This document shows, piece after piece, positions 17,190-26,749 of a stretch of DNA of 64,000 nt (positions within the stretch are counted from its first letter, which is position 1; the number at the start of each line of letters is the position of its first letter). The notes under the pieces were generated by a model that saw only the letters and a list, made by a program, of their open reading frames with translations, did not search any database and was not told the origin of the DNA. The translations under genes and the position numbers were made by a program. Origin of the DNA: Bifidobacterium biavatii DSM 23969. GTDB lineage: Bacteria; Actinomycetota; Actinomycetes; Actinomycetales; Bifidobacteriaceae. The stretch covers positions 1-64,000 of the forward strand of contig NZ_JGYN01000005.1 of NCBI RefSeq assembly GCF_000741165.1. The letters run 5' to 3'.

Positions 17190-18632
17190 ATGAGCGATTC
17201 CGATGATTCCAACAATCCCGCCGAGATGCAGCGAACGGTTGCACGGTTGCATGAGACGTTCCGCAGCGGGCTGACGCGACCGCTGCGCTGGCGGCGAGCG
17301 CAGTTGGACGCGATGGAGCGGATGCTGCGCGATCACGGCGTGCGTTTGGCCGAGGCCGTGCATGAGGATTTCGGCAAGCCCGTGGCGGAAACGATGCTCA
17401 TGGAAATCAAGCTGGTGCTTGACGAAATACAATTCGTGCGGCCGCGACTGTCCCGTTGGGCGGCGCGTCGACCGCAGCCGATGCCGTGGCTGTTGTGGCC
17501 GGCGCGCAGTTGGACAGTGGCCGAGCCGAAGGGCGTGGTGCTGGTGATATCGCCGTGGAATTATCCGGTGCTGCTCTCGCTTGAACCGATGGTGGATGCG
17601 ATCGCGGCAGGAAACTGCGTGTGTTTGAAGCCGTCGGAGCTCTCCCCCGCCACCAGTCGGCTGCTGGCGCGGCTGGTTCCCCGGTATCTGGATGCGCGCG
17701 CGTTTGCGGTGGTTGAAGGCGGCGCTGCCGAGACCGGCGCGCTGTTGGAGCAGCCGTTCGACCATATTTTCTATACGGGCGGCGGCCGGGTCGGCCGGAT
17801 CGTGATGGAGGCTGCGGCGAAACGGCTGACGCCGGTCACATTGGAACTCGGCGGCAAGTCACCGGTGTTCGTCGACGGCACGGACGATCTGGACGTGGCT
17901 GCGCGGCGCATCGCGTGGGGCCGGTTCGTCAACGCCGGGCAGACGTGCGTCGCGCCCGACTATGTGCTCACGACTCCTGACATCGCCGACGATCTGGCCC
18001 GGCGCATCGCCCGCGCCGCGCGGTTCATGTTCGGCGACAGCGCGTCCGCGCCGCAGTCGTCCAGCTACGCGCGCATCATCAGCGATCGCCATTACGATCG
18101 GCTGATGGCGCTGCTGCCGCATCCCGACGTGCCGTCGTCCGCGGCGCACGTGGTCTGCGGCGGATTCGGCGATCGCGCGCAACGGTATATTGCGCCGACC
18201 GTGCTCACGCACGTGTCCGCGGACGCGCCGGTGATGCGGGAGGAGATTTTCGGGCCGATCCTGCCGGTGCTGGAGATCGCGGACGCGGCGTCGGCGGTCG
18301 CATTTATCAACGCGCGGCCGAAACCGTTGGCATGCTACGTGTTCTCGCGGCGGGCTGCCACGCGCCGACTGTTCGAACGGGAGACCAGTTCGGGCGCGCT
18401 TGGCTTCGACCTGCCGCTCGGCCATCTCTTGTCCAATCGGCTGCCGTTCGGCGGCGTGGGCGCGTCCGGCATGGGCTCATATCACGGCCATGCGGGCTTC
18501 CTCGAATTCAGCCACGTCAAAGCCGTGACCGCCAAACCGACCTTCCCGGACACGCTCTCCCTCGTCTATCCGCCCTACACCAGACGCACTCGAACCCTTA
18601 TCTCGACACTGACCCGACTCACGGCTCGATGA
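17190..18632 (+). CDS. Aldehyde dehydrogenase (class 3-like)
   Basis: 480 residues. It oxidises aldehydes to acids with NAD(P). VLVISPWNYPVLLSLEPM, the base/activator Glu in VTLELGGKSPVFVDG, catalytic Cys in NAGQTCVAPDYVL and EEIFGPILPVLE are all present. The C-terminus GYHGHAGF-type region reads SYHGHAGFLEFSHVK. The short form without the long N-terminal arm fits the ALDH3/YwdH branch. ATG 17190 follows a GGGGG at close spacing. Its end overlaps the convergent anion permease gene by 14 bases. The physiological aldehyde is unknown; the acetaldehyde released by PhnX elsewhere in the window is one conceivable substrate, though only by inference. Confidence 0.9.
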   Translation: MSDSDDSNNPAEMQRTVARLHETFRSGLTRPLRWRRAQLDAMERMLRDHGVRLAEAVHEDFGKPVAETMLMEIKLVLDEIQFVRPRLSRWAARRPQPMPWLLWPARSWTVAEPKGVVLVISPWNYPVLLSLEPMVDAIAAGNCVCLKPSELSPATSRLLARLVPRYLDARAFAVVEGGAAETGALLEQPFDHIFYTGGGRVGRIVMEAAAKRLTPVTLELGGKSPVFVDGTDDLDVAARRIAWGRFVNAGQTCVAPDYVLTTPDIADDLARRIARAARFMFGDSASAPQSSSYARIISDRHYDRLMALLPHPDVPSSAAHVVCGGFGDRAQRYIAPTVLTHVSADAPVMREEIFGPILPVLEIADAASAVAFINARPKPLACYVFSRRAATRRLFERETSSGALGFDLPLGHLLSNRLPFGGVGASGMGSYHGHAGFLEFSHVKAVTAKPTFPDTLSLVYPPYTRRTRTLISTLTRLTAR

Positions 18633-19815
18633 CCCAGGAGAGCCCCACGAGCACGATGAGGAACAGCACGTTCACCGCGGAATACACGGCCAGATAGCGG
18701 CCCTTCTGGTGCGGGTACTTGCGCACCACGTTCTTGTAGCCGATGAGCGAGGCCATGGACGCGATGAGCGTGCCCATGCCGCCGAGATTCGTGCCGATGA
18801 TGAGCGGCCGCCACTGGTCGGTGAAGCCGGACAGGAGCAGCGTGGTCGGCACGTTGCTGATGAGCTGGCTGGAGCCGACCGCAACCTCAAGCGGGCGGAT
18901 GTTCACCAGCGACGCGGCCAGTTCGTAGAATTCCGGCACGCGTTTCATGTTGCCGATGAAGATGAAAAACATGGTGAACGTGAGCGGCAGGCCCCAATCC
19001 ACGTTCTTAAACACCTTGCGGTCACACACCAGGAACGCGGCGAACACGATCGCGCACATGAGCCACAGCGGAATAAAATCGCTCACCGCGAGCAGACAGA
19101 CGACGAACAGCAGCGTGTACACGATCGTGCGCCAGCCGCCGTAGCCCGCGCCGTAACCGGTGATGCGGATCTCGTCCGGCCGGTGGCCGGCGCTGGATGG
19201 GGCGAGCACGCCCTGTTCGATGCCGGCGCCGTCCAGCGAACGGAACTCCGACACCGGTTTGCCACCGAACACGAACCACGAAATCACCACGAGCATCACC
19301 GCCGCCGTGACCGAATACGGCGCCATGATGCCGATCATCTCCAACGCGGGCATGCCGGTGAGCGCCTTCAGATACAGGTTGTGCGCGTTGCCGATCGGAG
19401 TGAGCATGCTGCCCACGTTCGCGCCGATCGTCATGAGCGTGCCGACCAGCACCGCGTGCTCCTCCATGTCGGCCATGATGAGCACGGAAATCGCGAACGG
19501 GATGAACGTGACGAGCGCCACGTCGTTGGTGATAAGCATCGCCGAAAAATACGTGAGCGCGATCAGCGTGATCACCAGCCCGCGCGCGGTGCCGACGTGG
19601 TGCAGCAGCCGCGAGCCGATGATGCGGAACACGCCGATCCGCTGGAAGCCGCACACCACGAGCATGAGGCAGACCAGCTGGCTGATCGTGCTCATATGCA
19701 CGTAGTCCTTGTAGTCGGCGTCGGGCGGGACGATGAAGCAGGATATGAGCGCCAGTATGGAGGCTACGATCAGAATCGTTTCGCTTTTGAGCAGCTCGAT
19801 GGCCCAGCGCCTCAT
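18619..19815 (-). CDS. SLC13/ArsB-type anion permease
   Basis: 398 residues with about ten hydrophobic segments. AMLITNDVALVTFIPFAISV and GANVGSMLTPIGNAHNLYL are hallmark segments of the ArsB/NhaD ion-transporter superfamily, in which re-entrant loops bind Na+ and a carboxylate or other anion. A central cytoplasmic loop lies at about 205-235. ATG 19815 is chosen because GGAGG lies five bases upstream; an in-frame GTG six codons earlier lacks a site. It is convergent with the aldehyde dehydrogenase. The substrate (dicarboxylate, citrate, other anion) cannot be told from sequence. Confidence 0.83.
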   Translation of the reverse strand: MRRWAIELLKSETILIVASILALISCFIVPPDADYKDYVHMSTISQLVCLMLVVCGFQRIGVFRIIGSRLLHHVGTARGLVITLIALTYFSAMLITNDVALVTFIPFAISVLIMADMEEHAVLVGTLMTIGANVGSMLTPIGNAHNLYLKALTGMPALEMIGIMAPYSVTAAVMLVVISWFVFGGKPVSEFRSLDGAGIEQGVLAPSSAGHRPDEIRITGYGAGYGGWRTIVYTLLFVVCLLAVSDFIPLWLMCAIVFAAFLVCDRKVFKNVDWGLPLTFTMFFIFIGNMKRVPEFYELAASLVNIRPLEVAVGSSQLISNVPTTLLLSGFTDQWRPLIIGTNLGGMGTLIASMASLIGYKNVVRKYPHQKGRYLAVYSAVNVLFLIVLVGLSWVIEP

Positions 19816-19978
19816 TGTTCCTCCGAAGTTCACCGTGCGTTAACGTTCAGTGATTGTAGTGGGACAACGAGCCAAAGTACGTAGCTTCGGCGTGCTGTTT
19901 TCCGACCGATTCCAACGAAAACAGCCCCTCAGCCTTACGGCTGCCTACCCTCCCGTTCCGACGTTTCACTCGTTTCGA

Positions 19979-22234
19979 TTACGCGAGCCGCACGAGCGTG
20001 ACGCTGTAGGACGGCAGGGCGAGCGCGATGCTGCCAGCGCCATCCGGCGGGAGCATGGATTCGCGGATCGTGCGCGTCAAGCAGTCGCGCGGTCCGCCCT
20101 CAAACTCGAGTTCGTTGCGCGCATCCGGATCGCCGGACAGGGTTTCGACGCGCAGCGTGCGCGGCGAGCCGGCCGCATGGTCACGCCGCAAGAGCCCGCG
20201 CGGCCCGTACGACACGTTGAGCGTCACGCCGACGCGCTCGCCGCCCGTGTTGACGAGCTTGACGAACCTCAGCGCGCCCTCGTCGCCGGTCGCGGACACG
20301 TACAGGCCGTCCGGCGTTTCGCCGTCAAGCCGGCATTCGTACGCGAGCGCGCCCACGTTCGCGGAAAACAGCCGTTCCGCCTCGTAGTTGACGCTGGGAC
20401 CGACCTGCGCGGGGTTGAATTCGATAAGGTTCTGTTCCCAGCCGTGCCCGGTGACGTGCGAGAGTAGCGGCGCATATGACGTCATTTTCACGATGTCGCT
20501 GTTACGTTCGCAACCGGTGAGGAACGCGGCTTCGGCGAGCGCGGACCGCCAGGTGCTTGCGTGATCGTGGTCCTGCGGTTGGGCGGCGAAGTAGCCGTTG
20601 GCCGAGTATTCGCCGAAGTACACGCCGGTGCCGTCGCGGCGGTAGTCGTCGAATCGACTGGCCTGCGCGATGAACCAGTCGGGCGAGTGGTAGGAGTGTT
20701 CGTCGACGAGGATACGTGTGGCGGGCAGCAGGTCGGCGTCGTTTGCGTCGATTTCGCGCGCGACGCCGGGCACGTTGCCGGCGGCGACGGCGTGCGCGTG
20801 GTCCCATGCGCGTTTCATGGGCAGGCGGAACGGGAAGAGGCCGGCGCTCATCACGCACAGCATGTTGGGGTCCTTTTCGTGGATGGCGCGTGCGATCGCG
20901 TCGAATTTGGCCACGTAGTCGGCGCCGAAGTTTTCGTTGCCGATGCCGATCATGTCGAGTCCGAACGGTTCGGGGTGGCCCATGTCGCGCCGGACGGCGG
21001 CCCAGTCGCTGGTGTCGGGGTTGCCGTTGGCGAAGTCGATCAAGTCGAGATAGTCCTGCACGACGACGCTGCGGAACCAGTCGCCGTTGGTGTCGACGTG
21101 CTTGGGGTCGCGGTAGGGCGACTGGCAGGTGATGCCAGCAAACAGTGTGGGCAGCGGCTTGGCGTGCAGGTCCTCGCACAGGCAGAAGTATTCGTAGAAG
21201 CCGATCTGGTAGCTTTGCGAGTAGCTGGAGCCGTCGGGCGATTTGAACGCCCACATGTTGTATTGCTGGCGGCGGGCGGTGGGCGCGCCGACCGTGTCCT
21301 TCCACCGGTATTCGTTGCCGGGGGTGACTCCTTCGACGATGCAGCCGCCGGGGAAGCGCACGAACGCGGGTTGCAGTGCGGCGATTGTTTCGACGAGGTC
21401 GCGGCGCAGCTTGCCGAACCGCCATTTCGGGTCGTTCCTGCCCCAATAGTCGGCGTCCATGAGCGAGACGGCGTCGATGTCGAAGGTCGCGGCGGACGGT
21501 TCCGTCGCATGTGTCGTGGTCGTCCCGCTCTCCGCGTCTAGCATCTGCGCCGCGTACGGCGCACCCGGCCGGTCCGCAAGCTGCACGTCGACATGCAGCT
21601 TGCCGTATCCGTCGCGCAAGCCGGCCAACGTATGCTGCACGAACACCCAGCCGTCGCGCAACGGTTCGCCGGCGAAGCGGTCCACGTCGAAGCGCACGTC
21701 ATCGGTCAGCAGCTCGTCATCGTCGTCCAATACAACGACGCGCAGCGACACCATGCCGCTCACCGGCCGCACGCATGCGGAGAATTCGTACGCGTGCCCG
21801 GATCGCACGGCCATGGCGCACACGTTCGCATGATCGCCGCCGCCGTTGTATCCGAGATTGTCGATCGTGCCGACGATGCCAGGCTCGACCGTGACGCGCA
21901 CGTACCGGCTGTTGGCGTGGATCGGCGGTGCGGGACAGTCGGTGTCGATCTGCTGGCCGTGATCGCCGCGCGTGCGCGTGCCGCAGCTGACCGCGTCGAG
22001 CCGGCGGAAACGCCAGAACCGCAGCGGATCGGCCTGTGTCATCCAGCGTTCGGCGCCTTTCAATCGCAGCGACGAATGGGACAAATACACGCCGTCGAAA
22101 CTGTAGTTGTTCACCATGTTCGCGTTCAGGCCGCCGTCCGCGCCGTGGTTGATGTCCTCGAAAAACACGCCGTACAGCCGATCGCTCACCGCATGCGTCG
22201 GCGCGCCCACCGTAATCGTCACCATGCGTTCCAT
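19979..22234 (-). CDS. Alpha-L-arabinofuranosidase, GH51 family, with inserted carbohydrate-binding-like domain
   Basis: 751 residues. It releases arabinose from arabinoxylan or arabinan oligosaccharides. RLYGVFFEDINHGADGG is the GH51 N-terminal motif. A beta-sandwich CBM-like insert spans about 70-210. IGIGNENFGADY holds the acid/base Glu (near 433) and VYFGEYSANG the nucleophile Glu (near 541). The C-terminal beta domain ends SYSVTLVRL. No signal peptide is seen, so it is probably intracellular and acts on imported oligosaccharides. The start is uncertain between ATG 22234 and 22225, neither with a strong ribosome-binding site. It is divergent from the RpiR regulator at 22560, a likely controller. 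Confidence 0.92.
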   Translation of the reverse strand: MERMVTITVGAPTHAVSDRLYGVFFEDINHGADGGLNANMVNNYSFDGVYLSHSSLRLKGAERWMTQADPLRFWRFRRLDAVSCGTRTRGDHGQQIDTDCPAPPIHANSRYVRVTVEPGIVGTIDNLGYNGGGDHANVCAMAVRSGHAYEFSACVRPVSGMVSLRVVVLDDDDELLTDDVRFDVDRFAGEPLRDGWVFVQHTLAGLRDGYGKLHVDVQLADRPGAPYAAQMLDAESGTTTTHATEPSAATFDIDAVSLMDADYWGRNDPKWRFGKLRRDLVETIAALQPAFVRFPGGCIVEGVTPGNEYRWKDTVGAPTARRQQYNMWAFKSPDGSSYSQSYQIGFYEYFCLCEDLHAKPLPTLFAGITCQSPYRDPKHVDTNGDWFRSVVVQDYLDLIDFANGNPDTSDWAAVRRDMGHPEPFGLDMIGIGNENFGADYVAKFDAIARAIHEKDPNMLCVMSAGLFPFRLPMKRAWDHAHAVAAGNVPGVAREIDANDADLLPATRILVDEHSYHSPDWFIAQASRFDDYRRDGTGVYFGEYSANGYFAAQPQDHDHASTWRSALAEAAFLTGCERNSDIVKMTSYAPLLSHVTGHGWEQNLIEFNPAQVGPSVNYEAERLFSANVGALAYECRLDGETPDGLYVSATGDEGALRFVKLVNTGGERVGVTLNVSYGPRGLLRRDHAAGSPRTLRVETLSGDPDARNELEFEGGPRDCLTRTIRESMLPPDGAGSIALALPSYSVTLVRLA

Positions 22235-22559
22235 TATCGCGCGGTGGGCGCGAACAGGCCATATACGACCCGGCCGAAAACGTCGGGTTCGAGGCGCGGG
22301 GGCGGCGAACGCGGCGCGCGCAATCGGAAAACCGGTTCGGCATCCTCCGGACTCCCCCGACATCCGGCACAGCGGCAGCATTCGTCGTCGGAACCGGCAA
22401 GTGGTGTCGCAAAGCCCCAAGCCCTTCCCCCGAGCCAATCCGGCAAGTGTTCAATTCGTGTTCACTTTGGAGACAACTTTTATCCCGCGAACATAAGCCC
22501 GCTTCGGATAGGCTGTCAATCGAATAGTGAGCAAGGCATCAGACGATAAGGGAGACGGC
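22235..22559. promoter_or_regulatory. Divergent control region, GH51 / RpiR regulator
   Basis: 325 bases without a gene. TGTTCA occurs twice 11 bases apart (22448-22453 and 22459-22464), one helical turn, followed by GGAGACAACTTTTATCC. This is a candidate operator for the adjacent RpiR regulator. AAGGGAG at 22548-22554 is the ribosome-binding site for ATG 22560. The rest is GC-rich and featureless. Confidence 0.45.
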
Positions 22560-23429
22560 ATGCAGACCTCGGTCGGTATTCGCGAGCGCATCGGGCATGT
22601 GTATCCGTCGCTGCGACCCGCCGAACGGGCGGTGGCACAGTTCGTCCGCGACCATCTCGACGAGGCCGCGAACCTGACGGTCGGCCAGCTCGCGCAGGCT
22701 GCGCGGGTGAGCCAGCCCACGGTGATCAGGTTTTCGCGCAAGCTCGGGTTTGGCGGCTACCGCGAACTGCGCTACGTACTGCGGCATCCGGAGGCGGAAC
22801 GGCGCGTCACGTTCGATCCGCTCGAAGGATTCGATCTGAACCCTTGGGACGACGTGGATTCGGTGCCAGCCAAGGCGGTGAACAGCGCGAAAACGCTGTT
22901 GGACGATTTGGCCGCGTCGCTGGATCGCAACGCGTATCGCAAGGCTGTGTCGCTGATTGCGGGCGCGTCCCTGATCGACGTCTACGGCGTTGAGAATTCG
23001 CTGGTGCCGGCCACTGACCTGTTCACGAAGCTCAGTTATCTCGGCCTGACGTGCAGGCTGAACACTGACGCCTATTTGCAGCAGATCGGTGCCGGGCATC
23101 TCGATTCGACGAGCGTGGCGGTCGCCTTCTCCTATTCGGGTTCTTCTTCGGACACGGTCAAGGCGCTGCGTCTGGCGAAATCGCAGGGCGCGCACACGAT
23201 CGCGGTCACGAACGCGTCCGGCTCGCCGTTGGCCAGTTGGGCCGACGTGTGCCTGTATTCGGGCCGTAGCGAACATACGATCTACGGCAATGCGATTTTC
23301 TCGCGCGTCGCGCACACCGCGCTCGTCGACATGCTGTACATGGGCGTGATCCTGAGCGATTACGGCCGATTCTCGACCGCGCTCGACCGTTCCGGCAAAA
23401 TCGTCGCCGACCGCGAATACCACGAGTGA
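22560..23429 (+). CDS. MurR/RpiR-family transcriptional regulator
   Basis: 289 residues. The N-terminal helix-turn-helix (about 20-75) contains LAQAARVSQPTVIRFSRKLG. A C-terminal SIS sugar-phosphate-binding domain (about 120-265) has AFSYSGSSSDTVKALRLAK and IAVTNASGSPLASWADV. Regulators of this family respond to phosphosugars and commonly control adjacent carbohydrate genes. It is divergent from the GH51 gene, the obvious target. ATG 22560 is preferred over an in-frame upstream ATG at 22527 because AAGGGAG lies just before it. Confidence 0.92.
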   Translation: MQTSVGIRERIGHVYPSLRPAERAVAQFVRDHLDEAANLTVGQLAQAARVSQPTVIRFSRKLGFGGYRELRYVLRHPEAERRVTFDPLEGFDLNPWDDVDSVPAKAVNSAKTLLDDLAASLDRNAYRKAVSLIAGASLIDVYGVENSLVPATDLFTKLSYLGLTCRLNTDAYLQQIGAGHLDSTSVAVAFSYSGSSSDTVKALRLAKSQGAHTIAVTNASGSPLASWADVCLYSGRSEHTIYGNAIFSRVAHTALVDMLYMGVILSDYGRFSTALDRSGKIVADREYHE

Positions 23430-23465
23430 CGCGCAGTTCGCGCTGGATCGCGGTATCGCACTGCG

Positions 23466-23705
23466 TACGTGCCGTGCTGCTTGCGGCACTATTGTGCCGC
23501 AGACGCTCCCCCACCCGGCTTTGCCGGGAGCCCCCTCAGCCGGGGGCCTGCAAGGCGTGTTATAACCGATGACTTCATAACCGGAGTAACGATCACGATG
23601 CTGGCGGAGCCTCGGCTCCCTCGGCTGAGGGAGCTGGCACGGCGTAGCCGTGACTGAGGGAGCGTCGCGGCGCGCATGCGCCGCCGACAACACAGTATCG
23701 GCCGC
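23466..23705. repeat. MITE-like palindromic element, long form (copy 2)
   Basis: The same order of parts as 1458-1708 but inverted: outer GTGCTGCTTGCGGCAC hairpin, GACGCTCCCCCACCCGGC, GCCCCCTCAGCC, the shared GGCCTGCAAGGC and GCCTCGGC centre parts, then TGAGGGAGCGTC, a GGCGCGCATGCGCC hairpin and CAACACAGTATCG. It fills the gap between the convergent RpiR regulator and DUF4392 genes. Confidence 0.7.
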
Positions 23706-23724
23706 ACGAAAGTGCGGACGATTC

Positions 23725-24672
23725 TTAGCGAGCGAGTTGGGAGATGGCGTTGATCTGGGCGTAGTACTGGCGTTCAGACAGGCCATCGACGGTGGGGATG
23801 TTGAGCAGTTTGACACCGTCGAGACCACCGGCCGCGGTGATGTTGGCGATGACGCTCCGATGCCACTGGTCGTCGAGCATGGCGGACACCTGCTTGCAGC
23901 CCATGGCGTACAGCGAGCAGACGAACGCGTGGCCGCCCCAGTTGGAACAGCCGGCCACGATAAGCTCCTCGGTGGGCACGGTGCAGGCGATGTCTTCGCC
24001 GTGGTCGACGATGTCCTCGATCGCGTACTCCTGAATGTGGCCCATGCCGATTTCGTTGCCGCCGTCGCCGATGCCGACCGTGTGCAGGCCGAGCGAGGCG
24101 AGCCGGCTGAGCGGCGCGGTCCATTCCTGGATGTTGATGCCGCGCATGTTGCGCGGATAGCCGTCGCGAGACGGCCCGACGCGTTCGATGAAGATCACCG
24201 TGTCGATGTGCTCGCGTTCGACCAGTTTGCGCGTCTCGCTGAGCCAGTCGTCGAACGCGTCGCCTTTAGGCGCGATGAGCACGCGATCGTCCGGCAGCAC
24301 GTTCTTGGCTGCGCCGCGGATCACCGGTTCGCACCATGCGTCGCTGACCATCCACGCGTCGCCGCCGATCGCGCGGATCGCCGCGCACATTTCGACCGCG
24401 CCGACCGGCCCGTCGGATTCGGCGGCCGGATGTTCGGCCTTCGGAATGAAGAATCCAGTGACGACGAGCGCCTTGCGCGCCTTACCGGTGGCGAAGCGGC
24501 GCGCGGCGCGGAACAGGTCGCCGCGCGCGAAGGTCATGAGCGTTTCGCTGCCGCGACCCACGTCTTCGGCCGCCTTGCGCTGGATGCCCGCCACCTTCGG
24601 ATAGACGAGCCAGCTGGACAGTGCGCCCGACTGCTGTGAGGTTGCGTTGGCCTCCGTCTTGGTTGCCGTCAT
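23725..24672 (-). CDS. DUF4392 protein, D-glutamate cyclase-like
   Basis: 315 residues, matching the C-terminal half of mammalian D-glutamate cyclase (DGLUCY), which interconverts D-glutamate and 5-oxo-D-proline. KARKALVVTGFFIPKA, SDGPVGAVEMCAAIRAIGG, GPSRDGYPRNMRG and the Gly-rich GIGDGGNEIGMG with CSNWGGHA are the family's conserved stretches. ATG 24672 follows AGGAAAGGGG. It is the last gene of a one-strand cluster with DUF1445, PxpA, PxpB-PxpC and biotin carboxylase genes. DGLUCY joins DUF1445 and DUF4392 in one chain, so finding both as separate genes in one cluster with 5-oxoprolinase genes supports the assignment. Confidence 0.82.
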   Translation of the reverse strand: MTATKTEANATSQQSGALSSWLVYPKVAGIQRKAAEDVGRGSETLMTFARGDLFRAARRFATGKARKALVVTGFFIPKAEHPAAESDGPVGAVEMCAAIRAIGGDAWMVSDAWCEPVIRGAAKNVLPDDRVLIAPKGDAFDDWLSETRKLVEREHIDTVIFIERVGPSRDGYPRNMRGINIQEWTAPLSRLASLGLHTVGIGDGGNEIGMGHIQEYAIEDIVDHGEDIACTVPTEELIVAGCSNWGGHAFVCSLYAMGCKQVSAMLDDQWHRSVIANITAAGGLDGVKLLNIPTVDGLSERQYYAQINAISQLAR

Positions 24673-24838
24673 GATGTTCCCCTTTCCTGATGGTCCGTCG
24701 ATGTCCTTGGCTTCTTGACTCGATCCACAGCCTGTTGTACGACCCAAAATGACCATCAATGAGTCCGCCATGTGAATTTTTGGTTCGGTGCGGTCGTTGC
24801 CGCCGACATTGCGGCCACCGACCGCACCTGAGTCCGTT

Positions 24839-26749
24839 TTATGCGGGATCGACCGTGCCGATAGGTTGGCCGTAGCGTACGGCATCACCGATGGTGGCGG
24901 TCGTGTGCAGCGTGCCGGCGTGCGGCGCGGCGATCTGCGTTTCCATCTTCATCGCCTCGACCACGGCGACCGGATCGCCTTCGGCCACGGTCGCGCCGTC
25001 GTCGGCCAGCCATCGCACGAATGTGCCAGTGATCGTCGACGTGATGGCGTTCGGGTCGGGCGCGGACGCGTCGTCGCCGGACATGCCGTCGGCGGCACCG
25101 TCGGTCGTACTGGACGCCGTGCCGTTGCCGGCCGCGGTAATCGCGAACGACGCGGGCAGGCCGAGCCGCACGCGACGTCCGTCAAGTTCGATCCACATGC
25201 GCCGCATGGGCGCGTCGGCGGCGCGATCGTATGCAACGTCACGATTGCCGGATGCGACGGATTCGCCGGACAGGCCGGACGAACCGGACGGATCAGGCAG
25301 ACCGAACGGCCCGTCGACCAGCGTGGCCGGATTGACGCGCGGCAGGAACGTCTCCTCGATCCAGCGCGTGTACACGCCGAGATGGTCGGCGGACGCGAAG
25401 TCGGGGTCGGCGAGCACGGCCTTGTCGAACGGGACGACGGTGGGCACGCCCTCGATCTTCAGTTCGGCGAGCGCGCGGCGGGCGCGGCGGATGCACGCCT
25501 CGCGCGTGGGCGCGTACACGACGAGCTTGGCGAGCATGGAGTCGAACTGGTCGGGGATGTCCGAGCCGGCGGCGACGCCCGTGTCGAAGCGGATGCCGGG
25601 GCCGCTGGGCGCGCGCAGAACGCCGATATGGCCGGGGAACGGCACGAATCCGCGGGACGGATCCTCCGCGTTGATGCGGAATTCGATCGCGTGGCCGTGC
25701 GATTGCGGGCCGGTCGCCGCGCTTCCGCCGTCGGTTTCGACAGATTCGGCGGTTCCGGCACACCCGGCACGTCCAGCGAGCCCAGCGATGGATTCCCCTT
25801 CCGCGATGCGCAGCTGTTCGGCGACCAGGTCGATGCCGGTGGTCAGTTCGGTGACCGGATGCTCGACCTGAATGCGCGTGTTGACTTCCATGAACGACAT
25901 GGTGCCGTCCTCGGCGACGAGGAATTCGACCGTGCCGGCGCTCACGTAGCCGGCCTTGCGGCAGATCGCGACCGCGGTCTGCTTGAGATGGTCGGTGATG
26001 GCGGCCGGCAGGAACGGAGCGGGCGCCTCCTCGATGAGCTTCTGGTTGCGCCGCTGCAGCGAGCAGTCGCGCGTGCCGACGGCGACGACGTTGCCGTGCG
26101 TGTCGGCGAGGATCTGCACTTCGACGTGGCGCGGCCGGTCGAGGAAGCGTTCGAGGAAGCAGTCGCCGTTGCCGAACGCGACTTCAGCCTCGTGCGTGGC
26201 GGACAGGAACGCCTCTTCGACGTCTTCGAGCCGGCGCACGACCTTGAGGCCGCGTCCGCCGCCGCCGTGCACGGCTTTGATGGCGAGCGGCAGGCCGTGT
26301 TCGCGTGCGAACCGGACGACTTCCTTCGGGTCGTACACGGGCGCGACGGTGCCGGGGGCCATGGGCGCGCCGACTTCGGCGGCGATGTGCCGGGCCGCGA
26401 CCTTGTCGCCGAGCGTGCGGATCGTGTCGGGGTTCGGGCCGATCCACGTCAGTCCCGCGTCGATGACGGCCTGCGCGAAGTCCGCGTTTTCCGACAGGAA
26501 CCCGTAGCCGGGGTGCACGGCGTCGGCGTGCGCGCGTTTGGCCGCGTCAACGATCTTGTCGATGTCGAGGTAGGTTTGGGCCGGCGTAGCGCCTTCCAGC
26601 GGGTACGCTTCGTCGGCGAGCTGCACGAACAGCGCGTTCGCGTCGGCGTCGGCGTAGACGGCGATGGCCGTGCGCCCGGTGTCGTGGCAGGCGTGAATGA
26701 TGCGGACCGCGATTTCGCCGCGGTTGGCGATGAGGATTCGGTTCAGCAT
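24839..26749 (-). CDS. Biotin carboxylase fused to a biotin carboxyl carrier domain
   Basis: 636 residues. The biotin carboxylase core (1 to about 470) begins LNRILIANRGEIAVRIIHAC and has the ATP-grasp loop VHGGGGRGLKVV, catalytic EVNTRIQVEHPVTE and a C-terminal subdomain. A C-terminal lipoyl-like domain carries the biotinylation motif VVEAMKMETQ near residue 600. It should carboxylate its own biotin using ATP and bicarbonate. No classical acyl-CoA carboxyltransferase is adjacent; instead the gene starts inside the stop of the PxpB-PxpC gene (ATGCTGA overlap, AAGGA upstream), and PxpC belongs to the family annotated as biotin-dependent carboxyltransferase-like. This resembles urea amidolyase organisation and suggests a carboxylation-assisted amide opening. 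Confidence 0.88.
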   Translation of the reverse strand: MLNRILIANRGEIAVRIIHACHDTGRTAIAVYADADANALFVQLADEAYPLEGATPAQTYLDIDKIVDAAKRAHADAVHPGYGFLSENADFAQAVIDAGLTWIGPNPDTIRTLGDKVAARHIAAEVGAPMAPGTVAPVYDPKEVVRFAREHGLPLAIKAVHGGGGRGLKVVRRLEDVEEAFLSATHEAEVAFGNGDCFLERFLDRPRHVEVQILADTHGNVVAVGTRDCSLQRRNQKLIEEAPAPFLPAAITDHLKQTAVAICRKAGYVSAGTVEFLVAEDGTMSFMEVNTRIQVEHPVTELTTGIDLVAEQLRIAEGESIAGLAGRAGCAGTAESVETDGGSAATGPQSHGHAIEFRINAEDPSRGFVPFPGHIGVLRAPSGPGIRFDTGVAAGSDIPDQFDSMLAKLVVYAPTREACIRRARRALAELKIEGVPTVVPFDKAVLADPDFASADHLGVYTRWIEETFLPRVNPATLVDGPFGLPDPSGSSGLSGESVASGNRDVAYDRAADAPMRRMWIELDGRRVRLGLPASFAITAAGNGTASSTTDGAADGMSGDDASAPDPNAITSTITGTFVRWLADDGATVAEGDPVAVVEAMKMETQIAAPHAGTLHTTATIGDAVRYGQPIGTVDPA

